From contig NZ_VSRN01000001.1 in NCBI RefSeq assembly GCF_008369915.1, positions 6,196,501-6,260,500 on the forward strand: DNA of 64,000 nt, given 5' to 3'. Of the stretch, positions 46,060 to 55,476 are shown in pieces; position 1 is the first letter of the stretch, and every line of letters starts with the position of its first letter. The notes under the pieces were generated by a model. That model worked only from the letters and a program-made list of their open reading frames with translations, was not told where the DNA came from and made no database searches. This DNA is from Dyadobacter sp. UC 10. Lineage in GTDB: Bacteria; Bacteroidota; Bacteroidia; Cytophagales; Spirosomataceae. Made by a program: the position numbers and the translations under genes.

Positions 46060-46569
46060 ATGGCAGAACCATTTCTATCTGAAATCCGAATGGTAAGTTT
46101 CAATTTCCCTCCGAAAGGCTGGGCACTTGCCAACGGACAACTTCTCCCTATCAATCAAAATCAGGCGCTTTTTTCGCTGCTGGGCACTACTTATGGTGGC
46201 AACGGCCAGACCAACTTCGCTTTACCGGATTTCCGCGGCCGAGTTCCTGTTCATATGGGCAACGGACACACGCTTGGTGAGCGGGCAGGCCAGGAAGCGC
46301 ATACCATTACGATGCAGGAGACGCCTCAGCATAACCATGTTGTCACGGCAGTGGATTCCGGCCCTTCGGGTTCAAATGACCCTACGACCTCCTATCTGGC
46401 CAACAGTACACCCAACAACTTCTATTCCACCGTCGCAGGCGCTCTTACGTCAGTCAACGCCGCGACTGTTTCGAATGTTGGTGGAAGCCAGCCGCACAAC
46501 AACCTGCAACCGTTCCTGGTGATAAATTTCTGTATTGCATTGCAAGGTATTTTCCCAAGCCAGAACTAG
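46060..46569 (+). CDS. Phage-tail-collar (Mdp-like) protein 1
   Basis: 169 residues of the tail-collar family (PF07484 type). The N-terminal half is the conserved FNFPPKGWALANGQLLPIN, then ALFSLLGTTYGGNGQTNFALPDFRGRVPVH. The C-terminal half ends with SQPHNNLQPFLVINFCIALQGIFP, the usual close of microcystin-dependent-protein-like members. These proteins resemble the collar of phage tail fibres, but in many non-phage genomes they occur as small tandem genes of unknown function. No signal peptide. It is the first of three tandem paralogues spaced 48-50 bases. Confidence 0.92.
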   Translation: MAEPFLSEIRMVSFNFPPKGWALANGQLLPINQNQALFSLLGTTYGGNGQTNFALPDFRGRVPVHMGNGHTLGERAGQEAHTITMQETPQHNHVVTAVDSGPSGSNDPTTSYLANSTPNNFYSTVAGALTSVNAATVSNVGGSQPHNNLQPFLVINFCIALQGIFPSQN

Positions 46570-46618
46570 CGTTTCCGGGTAATTCTTTCCATTTAAATCA
46601 AAACAAACCACAAAATAT

Positions 46619-47134
46619 ATGGGACAACCTTATGTGGGAGAGATCAGAATGTTTGCAGGCACTTTCGCCCCGAATGGGTGGCAACTTTGCCAGGGCCAGA
46701 CACTCCCAATATCTGAGAATGAAGTGCTTTTCCAATTGATAGGAACCACTTATGGCGGCGACGGAGAGGAAACTTTCCGGCTGCCCGATCTCCAGGGACG
46801 CCTGCCGGTCCATATGGGCCAACTTTCGGGCGGAAGTAATTACGTCATCGGAGAATCCTCGGGAACCGAAGAGGTCACTCTGACAACCCAGCAGATCCCA
46901 GTGCATACTCATGCTTTTCAAGCCTCCAGTAACCTTGCCGACGCGGCGAGCCCAAAAGATGCCGTGATCGGGACATCGACGACGACAAACGGATTCATAG
47001 CGAGCATACCCAGCCAGCCCATGGCGGCGGATATCCTCCCGGTCGGCGGTAGCCAGCCGCATTCCAACTTGCAGCCTTATTTGTGCGTAAACTTTATCAT
47101 ATCCATGTTCGGGATATTTCCATCGCCAACCTAG
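46619..47134 (+). CDS. Phage-tail-collar (Mdp-like) protein 2
   Basis: 171 residues with the same order of motifs: FAGTFAPNGWQLCQGQTLPI, LFQLIGTTYGGDGEETFRLPDLQGRLPVHMG and SQPHSNLQPYLCVNFIISMFGIFPSPT. The middle (THAFQASSNLADAASPKDAV) is the variable region that distinguishes the three copies. Divergence from copy 1 is large enough for an old duplication. Likely one message with its neighbours. Confidence 0.92.
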   Translation: MGQPYVGEIRMFAGTFAPNGWQLCQGQTLPISENEVLFQLIGTTYGGDGEETFRLPDLQGRLPVHMGQLSGGSNYVIGESSGTEEVTLTTQQIPVHTHAFQASSNLADAASPKDAVIGTSTTTNGFIASIPSQPMAADILPVGGSQPHSNLQPYLCVNFIISMFGIFPSPT

Positions 47135-47181
47135 ACGCTCCCGGCAGGCAATTGTAGAACCTTAAAACCCATTCAACCAAC

Positions 47182-47700
47182 ATGGCAGATCAATTTTTAG
47201 CAGAGATAAGAATATTTCCGTTTAATTTCCCTCCCGTCGGCTGGGCATTTTGTGACGGACAACTCATGCCCATTTCACAAAACACCGCATTGTTTTCATT
47301 GCTGGGGACCTATTATGGCGGTGACGGCAAATCCACGTTTGCGCTGCCCGATCTTCAGGGTTCATCGCCCATGCAACCCGGCCAGGGGCCCGGCCTTTCG
47401 GAGCACTTTCTCGGAGAACAATCCGGCACCGAAAATGTGACATTGCTTCAAAGCGAAATGCCCAACCATACCCACGTGATGAACGCGGCGCCCGAAGCTG
47501 CGGAAATCAAGACGCCAACAAACGCGGCGCTTGGATTTTCCACGCAGGGGAATATTTATGCCAGCACGTCTCCCAACGCCCAGATGAACTTCCAGGCACT
47601 GTCGGTCTACGGAGGTAGTTTGCCACATAACAACATGATGCCTTATCTAACGGTGAATTTCTGCATCGCGTTACAAGGCATTTTCCCACAGCGCCCCTGA
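47182..47700 (+). CDS. Phage-tail-collar (Mdp-like) protein 3
   Basis: 172 residues, with FNFPPVGWAFCDGQLMPIS, ALFSLLGTYYGGDGKSTFALPDLQG and LPHNNMMPYLTVNFCIALQGIFPQRP. It lacks the RVPVHMG variant after the DLQG turn (reads SSPMQPG instead). Followed after 46 bases by the acetyltransferase gene. Confidence 0.92.
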   Translation: MADQFLAEIRIFPFNFPPVGWAFCDGQLMPISQNTALFSLLGTYYGGDGKSTFALPDLQGSSPMQPGQGPGLSEHFLGEQSGTENVTLLQSEMPNHTHVMNAAPEAAEIKTPTNAALGFSTQGNIYASTSPNAQMNFQALSVYGGSLPHNNMMPYLTVNFCIALQGIFPQRP

Positions 47701-47746
47701 CAGGCACTGATTGGCATCGTTTATAATTTTCTGATTATCAATACAA

Positions 47747-48244
47747 ATGAAGCTTACGAATACCGCTCTTGCACTAAGGCCGATTACGCCAAAAGACTTG
47801 CCTTTCCTGATGGAAATTTATGCGAGTACAAGGGAAGCAGAAATGGAAAGAGTCCCGTTCTGGACGGATCTCATGAAAAAGGAATTCCTGGCAAGCCAGT
47901 TCAGGGCACAACACGAATACTATCAGAAAAACTATATCGGTGCCTGTTTCTGGGTTATTGAACTTGAAAACAAGATCATCGGGAGACTTTATCTCGATGA
48001 AAATTTCCAGGGTAAGGGTATGCGGATCGTTGATATCAGTATCCTGCCCACATACCGGAACCGCGGATTGGGCCAGGGTATTTTTAAAGATCTCATGAAA
48101 AGGTCAGCGGAACTAAATATACCACTTACTATTCATGTAGAAGCCTTTAATCCGGCCAAGAATCTGTATACCCGCCTTGGATTTAAAACAATCAGTGAAA
48201 CTAACGGAATTTATCATTTAATGGAATGGAAGCATACGATTTAA
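47747..48244 (+). CDS. GNAT-family N-acetyltransferase of the collar cassette
   Basis: 165 residues. The acetyl-CoA fold is shown by LRPITPKDLPFLMEIYASTRE, FWVIELENKIIGRLYLDEN, the acetyl-CoA loop STLPTYRNRGLGQGIFKDL-like segment (ISILPTYRNRGLGQG) and FNPAKNLYTRLGFKTI. Substrate unknown. The end overlaps the next gene by 19 bases. Its fixed place between collar proteins and the small protein suggests modification of a cassette product, which is inference. Confidence 0.9.
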   Translation: MKLTNTALALRPITPKDLPFLMEIYASTREAEMERVPFWTDLMKKEFLASQFRAQHEYYQKNYIGACFWVIELENKIIGRLYLDENFQGKGMRIVDISILPTYRNRGLGQGIFKDLMKRSAELNIPLTIHVEAFNPAKNLYTRLGFKTISETNGIYHLMEWKHTI

Positions 48245-48534
48245 GCCAGCTTACTGCAGCAGAATTTCAATCGCGAAAGGGCGACCCCGTGGTTATCCAT
48301 TTTGCTCCAAATTTTTCGCTGCCATCCACCATTCTCGGAGCCACCGAGCTGAATGGCTATTCTCCTCTTGAGCGGAACTCGTTTTCAGTAGAGTTTCAGA
48401 CCAATGGGGATCACAGGGTCATTGAACAGGGGATTTACAGGGTCGTTCAACAAGACGATAAATACCTCGACATTTTTTTAGTTCCGATAGCTCAGGACCC
48501 GCTGGGCACGCGCTACGAAGCAGTTTTTTCTTAA
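48226..48534 (+). CDS. Small DUF6916-like protein
   Basis: 102 residues, no signal peptide or membrane segment. It reads as a beta-rich domain with FEPLERNSFSVEFQTNGD-like text (SPLERNSFSVEFQTNGD) and a C-terminal FLVPIAQDPLGTRYEAVFS, which resembles the DUF6916 family found beside collar proteins. Function unknown. It overlaps the acetyltransferase gene by 19 bases, so translation is coupled. Confidence 0.7.
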   Translation: MEAYDLSQLTAAEFQSRKGDPVVIHFAPNFSLPSTILGATELNGYSPLERNSFSVEFQTNGDHRVIEQGIYRVVQQDDKYLDIFLVPIAQDPLGTRYEAVFS

Positions 48535-48595
48535 CCAGGACCGTGAAATTTAACATTAGAACTATGACTCAGAACTTTCTCTTCAAACTCCAACC

Positions 48596-51500
48596 ATGAA
48601 AAACATCTACTTCTATCTGGCAGGCATCGTCCTGCTGATGTCGGGGACCGAAATGGTCAGCAAGCGTAGCGGCGATACGCCAACTTCCCATGAGTGGGTG
48701 GCGAAACCGCAAAGCAACTCCGACAAAAAATCACAGGAAAAAGTGCCTTTTACACGTGTGCGCAAAAATTCCCGCGCCAAAGCATTGCTCGCACCCAGTA
48801 TCAGTGCCACCAACACTTATGCCGTCACAAGTGGCGGAGCCACAGCCGGCGGCGAACTGGAATATACAGTTGTGATCACAAACGGCGGACCGGATCCTGC
48901 CACAGGAACTACCTTTACTGAAACGATCGACATTCATACCACACTGGTACCAGGGTCTGTAACAGCAAGCCCTATTGCGGTGAATGACAGCTACTCCACA
49001 ATCGGGAACGTCGGAATTGATATCGCCGACGCCCAGGGCCTTTTTGCTAACGACGTGAGCCCTATGAATACTCCGCTGAGCCTGAGCGGTTCCACCACCA
49101 TCACGAGTGCCAATGGCGGAACAGCAACCGTTACAGCGGCTAACGGCGCGTTCACTTACGAACCTGCGGCGGGTTTTACAGGAACCGACACATTCACATA
49201 TACAATCCAGAACGGATCAGGCATGACTTCATCCGCCACGGTAAGCATTTCAGTAACCGGTGCCATCTGGTTTATCAAAGACGGCGCGCCCGGCGGCGGC
49301 ACAGGAACGCTCGCACAGCCCTTCAATAACCTGAACGCATTCCAGGGCATCAACAACGGAGCAGGTAATAATGCGAAAGACGGACATTTCATATTTATTT
49401 ACAGCGGCAATTACGACGGCGGTATTACAGTCCGTAACAACCAGAAAGTGTTCGGGCAGGGAGCCAGCTCGTCGCTACTAACGCTGACGGGTCTTTCCGC
49501 GCCAAGCGGTAGCAATCTGCTACCGACGACCGGAGGCACCCGTCCTGCGCTCACCAACAGTGCCGGTAGTGTGTTCACATTGTCGGGTGTAGCCACAGTT
49601 CAGGGACTCAACATCGGTAATAGTTCAGGCGCGAAGTTGTTCAGCAGCGCTGCCGGCTTATTCACAGCAAGTGAAATCGACCTGAGCGGCACCGGCTCCG
49701 CGATTAATATTTCAAACAAACAGCTGGCTGCTACTTTCGGCCAGGTGTCGTCTACCGTTTCCAGCGGCTCGACCAGCCCGATCAAGCTTTCGAATGTTAC
49801 CGGTAACCTTACAATCAGTTCCGGAACCCTGACAGCGAACAACAGTACCAATATACCGGCGCTTGACATTGCGGGTGGGATTGCCCTTGCCGTCAATCTC
49901 ACAGCCGTGAACGCGAACGGAGGGAACAAAGGGATGATCATTTCCGGCACCACCGGCACCTTCCAGGTCTCCGGTAACGGTACGACGGCCGGAAGCGGCG
50001 GAACGATCCAGAATATTAGTCAACGGGGCATAGAGCTGCTGAGTACCACCGGTATTACCCTCAAAAACATGAACCTGGTGAACGCCAATCAAAATGACGG
50101 TACCGCACCATCCGGCACTTCCTCCGACATGAATAACCTGAATGCTAATGCAGCGGTATATGCGCTCAATACCAATGGTCTGACAATGGACCGCGTTGCC
50201 ATCAGCGGAACCGTGGCCCAGGAAGGCATTAACCTTCGGGGTTGCAGCAATTTCAATTTCACCAATGGTTCTATCGGCTCATCAGGATCGCCCACCATTT
50301 CCGTTGAAGGCTGTATTTTCGCCGTAAACACTGGCGGTACCAACACGATCACCAATTCAACTTTCACCGATCCGGGAGGCCGTGCTGTATATTTCGCCAA
50401 TTTCAGCACTAACATGACCTTGCTGACTGTCGATAACTCCACATTCCAGGATGCCGACGGCGCTTCCGGCCTGCAAGTTGTCGGTTACGGTACGTCCACT
50501 ATGAAAGTGAGAATTCAGAACAACTCTAGATTCCTGAACTGCCGGACAGCCGGTGCTGAGGTCTATGCCAATGACAACTCGGTGATAACGGCCAGCATGG
50601 TCAACTTGACGGTAGACCCTGGCGCTGGTGTGGGCAGGGGGCTTGATGTCGCCGCAGCTAATAATGCCACGATGTACTTCAATATCGAAGGCAATAACGT
50701 CAAACACCACAGTGGTATCGGGATCAACTCGTTTGCGTCCGGAAATGGCCGTATCGAGGGATACATCCTAAACAATACAACAGAAAACCTCGCCGGGTCT
50801 TCCGCAGTATCCGGTATCGTCAGTTCGGTAGAGGGGGTTACACCTGGTGCCAACCAACCGGAGGCTGTCGTTGTAATAGAGGGCAATATTGTTAAAAGTG
50901 TGCTTAACATCCATGGCATTTCTACAAGCGCGCTTAGTACCGGGGGCGCCGAAAGCAGCTTTACAATTAAAAACAACGATATCCAGGTTACGGGGCCTAT
51001 CGCGTGGTATGGTATCGACGTACTTGCACCCGGCCTGGGCGTGGCACCGCTCAATACCGCTACAATTTGCAGCAATGTGAGTGGTAACGCGGTCACGTTG
51101 TCAGCTCCTGGCAACTTTGCCTATCGCGCCAGAACCGGCAATCCCGGTACGACAATACGCTCACAGGGTACCGGTAGCTCCATTGTGGACGTATGGAATA
51201 ACGGAGGCAATACTCCATTGAACAGGGCTTTTCCTGCTGGAGTAGGGACCTTTACCTTCGGGGCAACCTGTCCAACGCCGGGTGCCATCTCTTTCCGTGA
51301 AGGCGCAGCAGAAGTTCTGGCGGAAAAAGAATCTGTTGAAAGCGGCACCGTTGAACCTGTAACCGCCCCTGGCAAAGAACCACAATCTGTGGTTGCAACC
51401 GCAACACCTGTTACCGAACCCATTACCAAAGAAGTAACTGAACCCGTTTCTCCAAGCCCGGCCAGAACCGAGGCTCCACTGGCTGGTGAAACCGTGACTG

Positions 51501-53572
51501 TTAATGGTGCCGGAAGCGGCTTTACGCTGGCAAACGGTAAGAGCACAACCATTAAATTCAGGGTCACCATTAACAATGACATTCCGGCATCGGTTTGCCA
51601 GCTTTCTACACAGGGTACTGTTTCGGGGAGTAATTTTGCCAGCGTCCTGACTGACGATCCTGGCGCAGCCGGGGCGGACAATCCGACTGTTACTAATGTT
51701 ACCTCGACCCCGGTGATCACCTTCTGCCCTGGCGATCAGACGGTATCACCTGACGCAGGTACTTGTACTTCCACGCAAACCCTAGCGGCGACCGCAGATG
51801 CATGTCCGGCGGCAACCATTAGTTATACTGTCGACGGAAACCCGATTACTTTCCCCTATGCTTTCCCCGCAGGTGCAACCACAGTAATGGCAACAGCATC
51901 AAACGGCGTCGGAACGCCCCTTACCTGTGCATTCACGGTGACTGTCACCCCTACCCCGGCACCACCTATCACGGATGAGCCTGATGCAGAGACCATTTGC
52001 GCCGGCGCAGGTATTTCGTTTACCGTAGCTTCTTCTCAGGCAGGTGTTACCTATCAATGGCAGAAAAAGCCTGCGGCTGGCGTGTTTGAGGATATTACGG
52101 TTGGAACAAACCCAACTGCCGATGACGCGACGCTGACACTCACCAACGTGCCTGCTGCCGATAATCAGTCGGAATACCGCTGCATTATTTCAAACCCATG
52201 TAACAACAGCACATCAGCCGCTGCGGTGTTAACTGTTAATGAGATCACCACTTCTTCTTTAACAGGAACAACTACTGTCAATCAGGGAGCCGCGGCGCCG
52301 CTAGTTACTTTTGAAGCAACGGGTGGTACGCTGCCTTATACGTTTACCTACAAGATCAACAACGGAACAAACCTGACCGTAACCACGACTGGAGTTAACA
52401 CTTCCGCAACGGTCAGCCAGCCAACGGACGCAATTGGCGTTTTTACGTATGAACTCGTAAGTGTAACGGATGCACGGTCCTGCTCTCTGACACCTCCTTC
52501 TGCGCAGACCGCCACCGTGACCGTTGCTTCCGACCTCACTGCGACCATTTCGGGTACTGCAAATGCTTGCGAGGATGCAACAGAGCCAGTAATTACGTTT
52601 ACGGCTGTCAATGGAATTGCGCCGTTCACATTTACCTACAAGATCAACGGAGGGGGTGATCTGACGGTGTCCACAACGGGTGTCAATACGACCGCTACTG
52701 TGAATGCGCCCACATCGGCTACCGGCACATTCATTTACTCGCTGACAAACGTCAGCGGCGCTGGTGGTGCCACTACTCCGGTCGCAGGGCAAACTGCAAC
52801 GATCACAATAAACGAGGTTCCGACAATAGCCCTCACTGGTGACGAATACGCCTGCGCGAGCGACCGGAATACTTATACGGTTTTCTTCACGGCCTCGCCG
52901 GGCGCGGTGGTTACTTCGGATAAGGGTGTTGTTAGCGGCAATACCGTTACAGGGATCCCGAGCAAGGAAACAGCCACACTGACCGCCACGCTTGGAACGT
53001 GCTCTAGCGATCTGCCCGTTTTCAAAGACTGCTCACTGCCGGTAACCCTGATCGACTTCAAGGGTTCCAACGTTGAAAACACCGCTGTTCTGAAATGGAG
53101 CACCGCGGAAGAAACAAAAAGTGACCGGTTCGATATTCAGCGCAGTACTGACGGCAAAAACTGGCAAACAGTTGGCACTGAAAAATCACACGGTGAAAGC
53201 TATTCGATGATTTCTTATTCTTTTGTCGACAAAAAACCTGTCGGCGGAGATAATTTTTACCGCCTCAAAATGGTCGACCTGGATAAGACATTTGCTTACA
53301 GCAAGGTGATTAATGTACGGTTCGCTAACGAAGTCCTGAAGTCGGAATTTTACCCGAACCCCGTTTCGGATGTGCTGACTCTGTCGAGTACCAGCTGGAA
53401 CCAGGTGCAATCGGTGGAAATCCACAATATGAATGGAACTTCGGTTTATCGTTCCGGTAAAACGGTATCGAAAACCGTTTCGGTGAAAGATCTGCCTGTT
53501 GGCATCTATATTCTTACAATTACCCATTCGAATGGTGAAATTGTAAATCGCAAGGTGCTGATCAACCGTTAA
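48596..53572 (+). CDS. Giant secreted beta-helix/Ig-like protein with T9SS sorting domain
   Basis: 1658 residues. A signal peptide is followed by a DUF11-like region (ELEYTVVITNGGPDPATG), a cadherin-like Ig domain (AVNDSY...GTDTFTYTIQ) and, from about residue 225 to 870, a right-handed parallel beta-helix rich in Asn and Gly turns (starting IWFIKDGAPGGGTGT). Then come a Pro/Thr/Glu-rich linker, a HYR-like repeat (TFCPGDQTVSPDAG), Ig-like repeats (TYQWQKKPA) and two related repeats (PYTFTYKINNG, PFTFTYKINGG). The end (EFYPNPVSDVLTL, PVGIYILTITHSNGE, NRKVLINR) is a type A T9SS sorting signal, so the protein is exported across the outer membrane. Role may be adhesion or surface binding. Confidence 0.9.
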   Translation: MKNIYFYLAGIVLLMSGTEMVSKRSGDTPTSHEWVAKPQSNSDKKSQEKVPFTRVRKNSRAKALLAPSISATNTYAVTSGGATAGGELEYTVVITNGGPDPATGTTFTETIDIHTTLVPGSVTASPIAVNDSYSTIGNVGIDIADAQGLFANDVSPMNTPLSLSGSTTITSANGGTATVTAANGAFTYEPAAGFTGTDTFTYTIQNGSGMTSSATVSISVTGAIWFIKDGAPGGGTGTLAQPFNNLNAFQGINNGAGNNAKDGHFIFIYSGNYDGGITVRNNQKVFGQGASSSLLTLTGLSAPSGSNLLPTTGGTRPALTNSAGSVFTLSGVATVQGLNIGNSSGAKLFSSAAGLFTASEIDLSGTGSAINISNKQLAATFGQVSSTVSSGSTSPIKLSNVTGNLTISSGTLTANNSTNIPALDIAGGIALAVNLTAVNANGGNKGMIISGTTGTFQVSGNGTTAGSGGTIQNISQRGIELLSTTGITLKNMNLVNANQNDGTAPSGTSSDMNNLNANAAVYALNTNGLTMDRVAISGTVAQEGINLRGCSNFNFTNGSIGSSGSPTISVEGCIFAVNTGGTNTITNSTFTDPGGRAVYFANFSTNMTLLTVDNSTFQDADGASGLQVVGYGTSTMKVRIQNNSRFLNCRTAGAEVYANDNSVITASMVNLTVDPGAGVGRGLDVAAANNATMYFNIEGNNVKHHSGIGINSFASGNGRIEGYILNNTTENLAGSSAVSGIVSSVEGVTPGANQPEAVVVIEGNIVKSVLNIHGISTSALSTGGAESSFTIKNNDIQVTGPIAWYGIDVLAPGLGVAPLNTATICSNVSGNAVTLSAPGNFAYRARTGNPGTTIRSQGTGSSIVDVWNNGGNTPLNRAFPAGVGTFTFGATCPTPGAISFREGAAEVLAEKESVESGTVEPVTAPGKEPQSVVATATPVTEPITKEVTEPVSPSPARTEAPLAGETVTVNGAGSGFTLANGKSTTIKFRVTINNDIPASVCQLSTQGTVSGSNFASVLTDDPGAAGADNPTVTNVTSTPVITFCPGDQTVSPDAGTCTSTQTLAATADACPAATISYTVDGNPITFPYAFPAGATTVMATASNGVGTPLTCAFTVTVTPTPAPPITDEPDAETICAGAGISFTVASSQAGVTYQWQKKPAAGVFEDITVGTNPTADDATLTLTNVPAADNQSEYRCIISNPCNNSTSAAAVLTVNEITTSSLTGTTTVNQGAAAPLVTFEATGGTLPYTFTYKINNGTNLTVTTTGVNTSATVSQPTDAIGVFTYELVSVTDARSCSLTPPSAQTATVTVASDLTATISGTANACEDATEPVITFTAVNGIAPFTFTYKINGGGDLTVSTTGVNTTATVNAPTSATGTFIYSLTNVSGAGGATTPVAGQTATITINEVPTIALTGDEYACASDRNTYTVFFTASPGAVVTSDKGVVSGNTVTGIPSKETATLTATLGTCSSDLPVFKDCSLPVTLIDFKGSNVENTAVLKWSTAEETKSDRFDIQRSTDGKNWQTVGTEKSHGESYSMISYSFVDKKPVGGDNFYRLKMVDLDKTFAYSKVINVRFANEVLKSEFYPNPVSDVLTLSSTSWNQVQSVEIHNMNGTSVYRSGKTVSKTVSVKDLPVGIYILTITHSNGEIVNRKVLINR

Positions 53573-53617
53573 AAAGCTGAACGCCTTGTTTTAATACCAG
53601 GCGAATCGACTAAAATA

Positions 53618-53662
53618 AAAACAGGTAGCAGGGGAAGAAACTTTTCTCCTGCTACCTGTTTT
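53618..53662. terminator. Strong terminator hairpin
   Basis: AAAACAGGTAGCAGG pairs perfectly with CCTGCTACCTGTTTT around a 15-base loop, right after the giant gene, with a T-run on both strands. Confidence 0.9.
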
Positions 53663-53740
53663 CTCATTTCTGGCTGAAAACATTCATATTCCAAACTATT
53701 CGTTCAGAAACCGACGCACCGAGCCCAGATATCCTAATTA

Positions 53741-54238
53741 TCAATCAAGCAATGTCGCAAAGCTTTTGAGTGAATTAATCTTTTGGAACATCGTTGACTT
53801 GACGAGTTCCATGAGGTCTGGGGGAAGTCTTTGTAATCTTTGACCCTGCCAATCCCGCTCGTCCGCTACCGATCTGCCTGCACGCTGAACAGCCAGCAAT
53901 CCATATATTGCCCCTCCCAAAGAATGATCTGCCATGTGGGCGGTGGCGACTGTCTGGCCAATAGCACGGGCGATCGCTATTGACGTTGGGTCTGACAACT
54001 CACGCGCCACAGCGTGTGCTCCCAGGGAAGCCTTCATTGCTACTCCGGTCCCGACTATACCCTCTTCCCAATTTTGGGCAACCTGCAAAGCATGGATCAG
54101 GCGATCGTCGATCGGACTCTTCATAAGTGGCAGAACATGCTGACAACATTCCCTTGCCCACCACATCAAATGGCGATGGTGTTCTTTTGTGAGGATACCG
54201 CCTCTGTGCACGGCAACAAAACGTTTATCCCGCATCAT
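53741..54238 (-). CDS. Imm-5-like putative immunity protein
   Basis: 165 residues, all alpha-helical in appearance. The pattern CQHVLPLMKSPIDDRLIHAL, NWEEGIVGTG, ARAIGQTVATAHMADHSLGGA matches the Imm-5-like family of predicted immunity proteins associated with polymorphic toxins. No toxin gene lies next to it; the upstream 40-codon frame is too small. Cytoplasmic by lack of a signal. It may be an orphan immunity gene or have another role. Confidence 0.75.
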   Translation of the reverse strand: MMRDKRFVAVHRGGILTKEHHRHLMWWARECCQHVLPLMKSPIDDRLIHALQVAQNWEEGIVGTGVAMKASLGAHAVARELSDPTSIAIARAIGQTVATAHMADHSLGGAIYGLLAVQRAGRSVADERDWQGQRLQRLPPDLMELVKSTMFQKINSLKSFATLLD

Positions 54239-54262
54239 TTCATCGTTTGTTCACTGCCAAAT

Positions 54263-54385
54263 TTAACTATTAATCGTTCTTATCACCGCGGCCCCTTTGC
54301 CGATTTCCTTCTGCGGCATACCGTTGATAGCTGCCCCTATACCCCGCGAAACCATCAGCTCAAATTTTGCGATATGCTCGTCCAT
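54263..54385 (-). CDS. Possible small protein upstream of the Imm-5-like gene
   Basis: A 40-residue frame starting MDEHIAKFELMVSRGIG, preceded by AAGACAGG, ends 24 bases before the Imm-5-like gene on the same strand. Codon use looks ordinary, but no family is recognised. It could be a genuine small gene, a decayed remnant or chance. Confidence 0.3.
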   Translation of the reverse strand: MDEHIAKFELMVSRGIGAAINGMPQKEIGKGAAVIRTINS

Positions 54386-54568
54386 TCCTGTCTTCAGTTT
54401 TGTGAAACAGCAACTCACTGGTAAAGTTTTTTTGTAGTTGACTTATGACCAGGGAATGGCAACCGCTCGATGAGCCAGTGTGGGGACAATGAGGGTTGTT
54501 TTTCAGGATAATTGCAGAAGCTACCGCTGGATATAATCTGCGGTATTTTGGGACAAATTAAAAATAGT

Positions 54569-55456
54569 ATGTCAAGGCAGATCTACAATAAAACCATTAA
54601 AATTGATGGAATTGATCTTTTCTACCGGGAAGCCGGGGATGAAAAGAACCCATCCCTACTGCTACTCCATGGATTCCCTACCTCGTCGGTAGCTTTCAAG
54701 AATCTGATGATTGCGATGTCCGATCAGTATCATCTTGTCGCTCCGGATTACCCGGGTTTTGGGTTTAGTGAATTTCCCGTGCCAGATAGTTTTGAGTATA
54801 CATTTGGGAACATTTCAGCTTTAATAAACAAATTCACAGAAGCAATCAGCTTAGATAAATTCTTTATTTACCTCCATGATTACGGTGCACCGATCGGGCT
54901 TCAGTTGTGCGTAAATCATCCTGAAAAAATTACCGGTATAATCGTGCAAAGTGGCAATGCACACCGGGAAGGTATGGGGCCGGAATGGGACGAATATATT
55001 GACTATTGGTACAACCCGACAAGCGAAAAAAAGAAAAAGCTCATCCAATTCTTAAGTGTGGAAGGTATAAAAAATCAATACTTTGGTGGACTTCCCGAAG
55101 AAGTATTGTCCCGGGTCAGTCCGGAATTGTGGATGCTGGACTGGGACTTTCTGAAACGTCCGGGTAATATCGAAAAGCAGTTTGAATTGAATTGTGATTT
55201 CAAAACCCATCTGGAAATGTTTCCTGTTTACCAGGAGTATTTCCGTAAGCACCAACCACCGGCCCTTGTCATTTGGGGGAAATACGAGCTATTTTTTTCA
55301 GTGAAAGAAGTTCCCTGCTACAAGCGAAACCTGCCCGCAGCACAAATCCATGTTTTAGACGGAGGACACGATGTCCTGGATACTCATTTTGATGAGGTGC
55401 TGAGACTGATAACAAATTTTGTAAGTGAGCAAAGTGCCCGGGCCAAATCCAGGTGA
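54569..55456 (+). CDS. Alpha/beta hydrolase with Asp nucleophile (dehalogenase/epoxide-hydrolase type)
   Basis: 295 residues from the ATG at 54569 (MSRQIYNKTIKIDG), preferred over an upstream frame that adds 19 unconserved residues. The oxyanion motif LLHGFPTSS lies at residues 33-41. The nucleophile elbow is YLHDYGAPIG with Asp104 in place of Ser, as in haloalkane dehalogenases and epoxide hydrolases. A late Asp/Glu and His (VLDGGHDVLDTH) complete a triad. Substrate unknown; cytoplasmic. Confidence 0.88.
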   Translation: MSRQIYNKTIKIDGIDLFYREAGDEKNPSLLLLHGFPTSSVAFKNLMIAMSDQYHLVAPDYPGFGFSEFPVPDSFEYTFGNISALINKFTEAISLDKFFIYLHDYGAPIGLQLCVNHPEKITGIIVQSGNAHREGMGPEWDEYIDYWYNPTSEKKKKLIQFLSVEGIKNQYFGGLPEEVLSRVSPELWMLDWDFLKRPGNIEKQFELNCDFKTHLEMFPVYQEYFRKHQPPALVIWGKYELFFSVKEVPCYKRNLPAAQIHVLDGGHDVLDTHFDEVLRLITNFVSEQSARAKSR

Positions 55457-55476
55457 TCAGATTGCCATTGGTTGAG

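Noticed and set aside
46060-47700. Prophage remnant
   Set aside because: Tail-collar proteins are present, but there is no capsid, terminase, integrase, lysis or other tail gene, and the neighbours are ordinary secreted proteins.
48596-54238. The giant T9SS protein as toxin for the Imm-5-like protein
   Set aside because: It has no toxin domain, ends in a sorting signal, and a strong terminator and opposite strand separate the genes.
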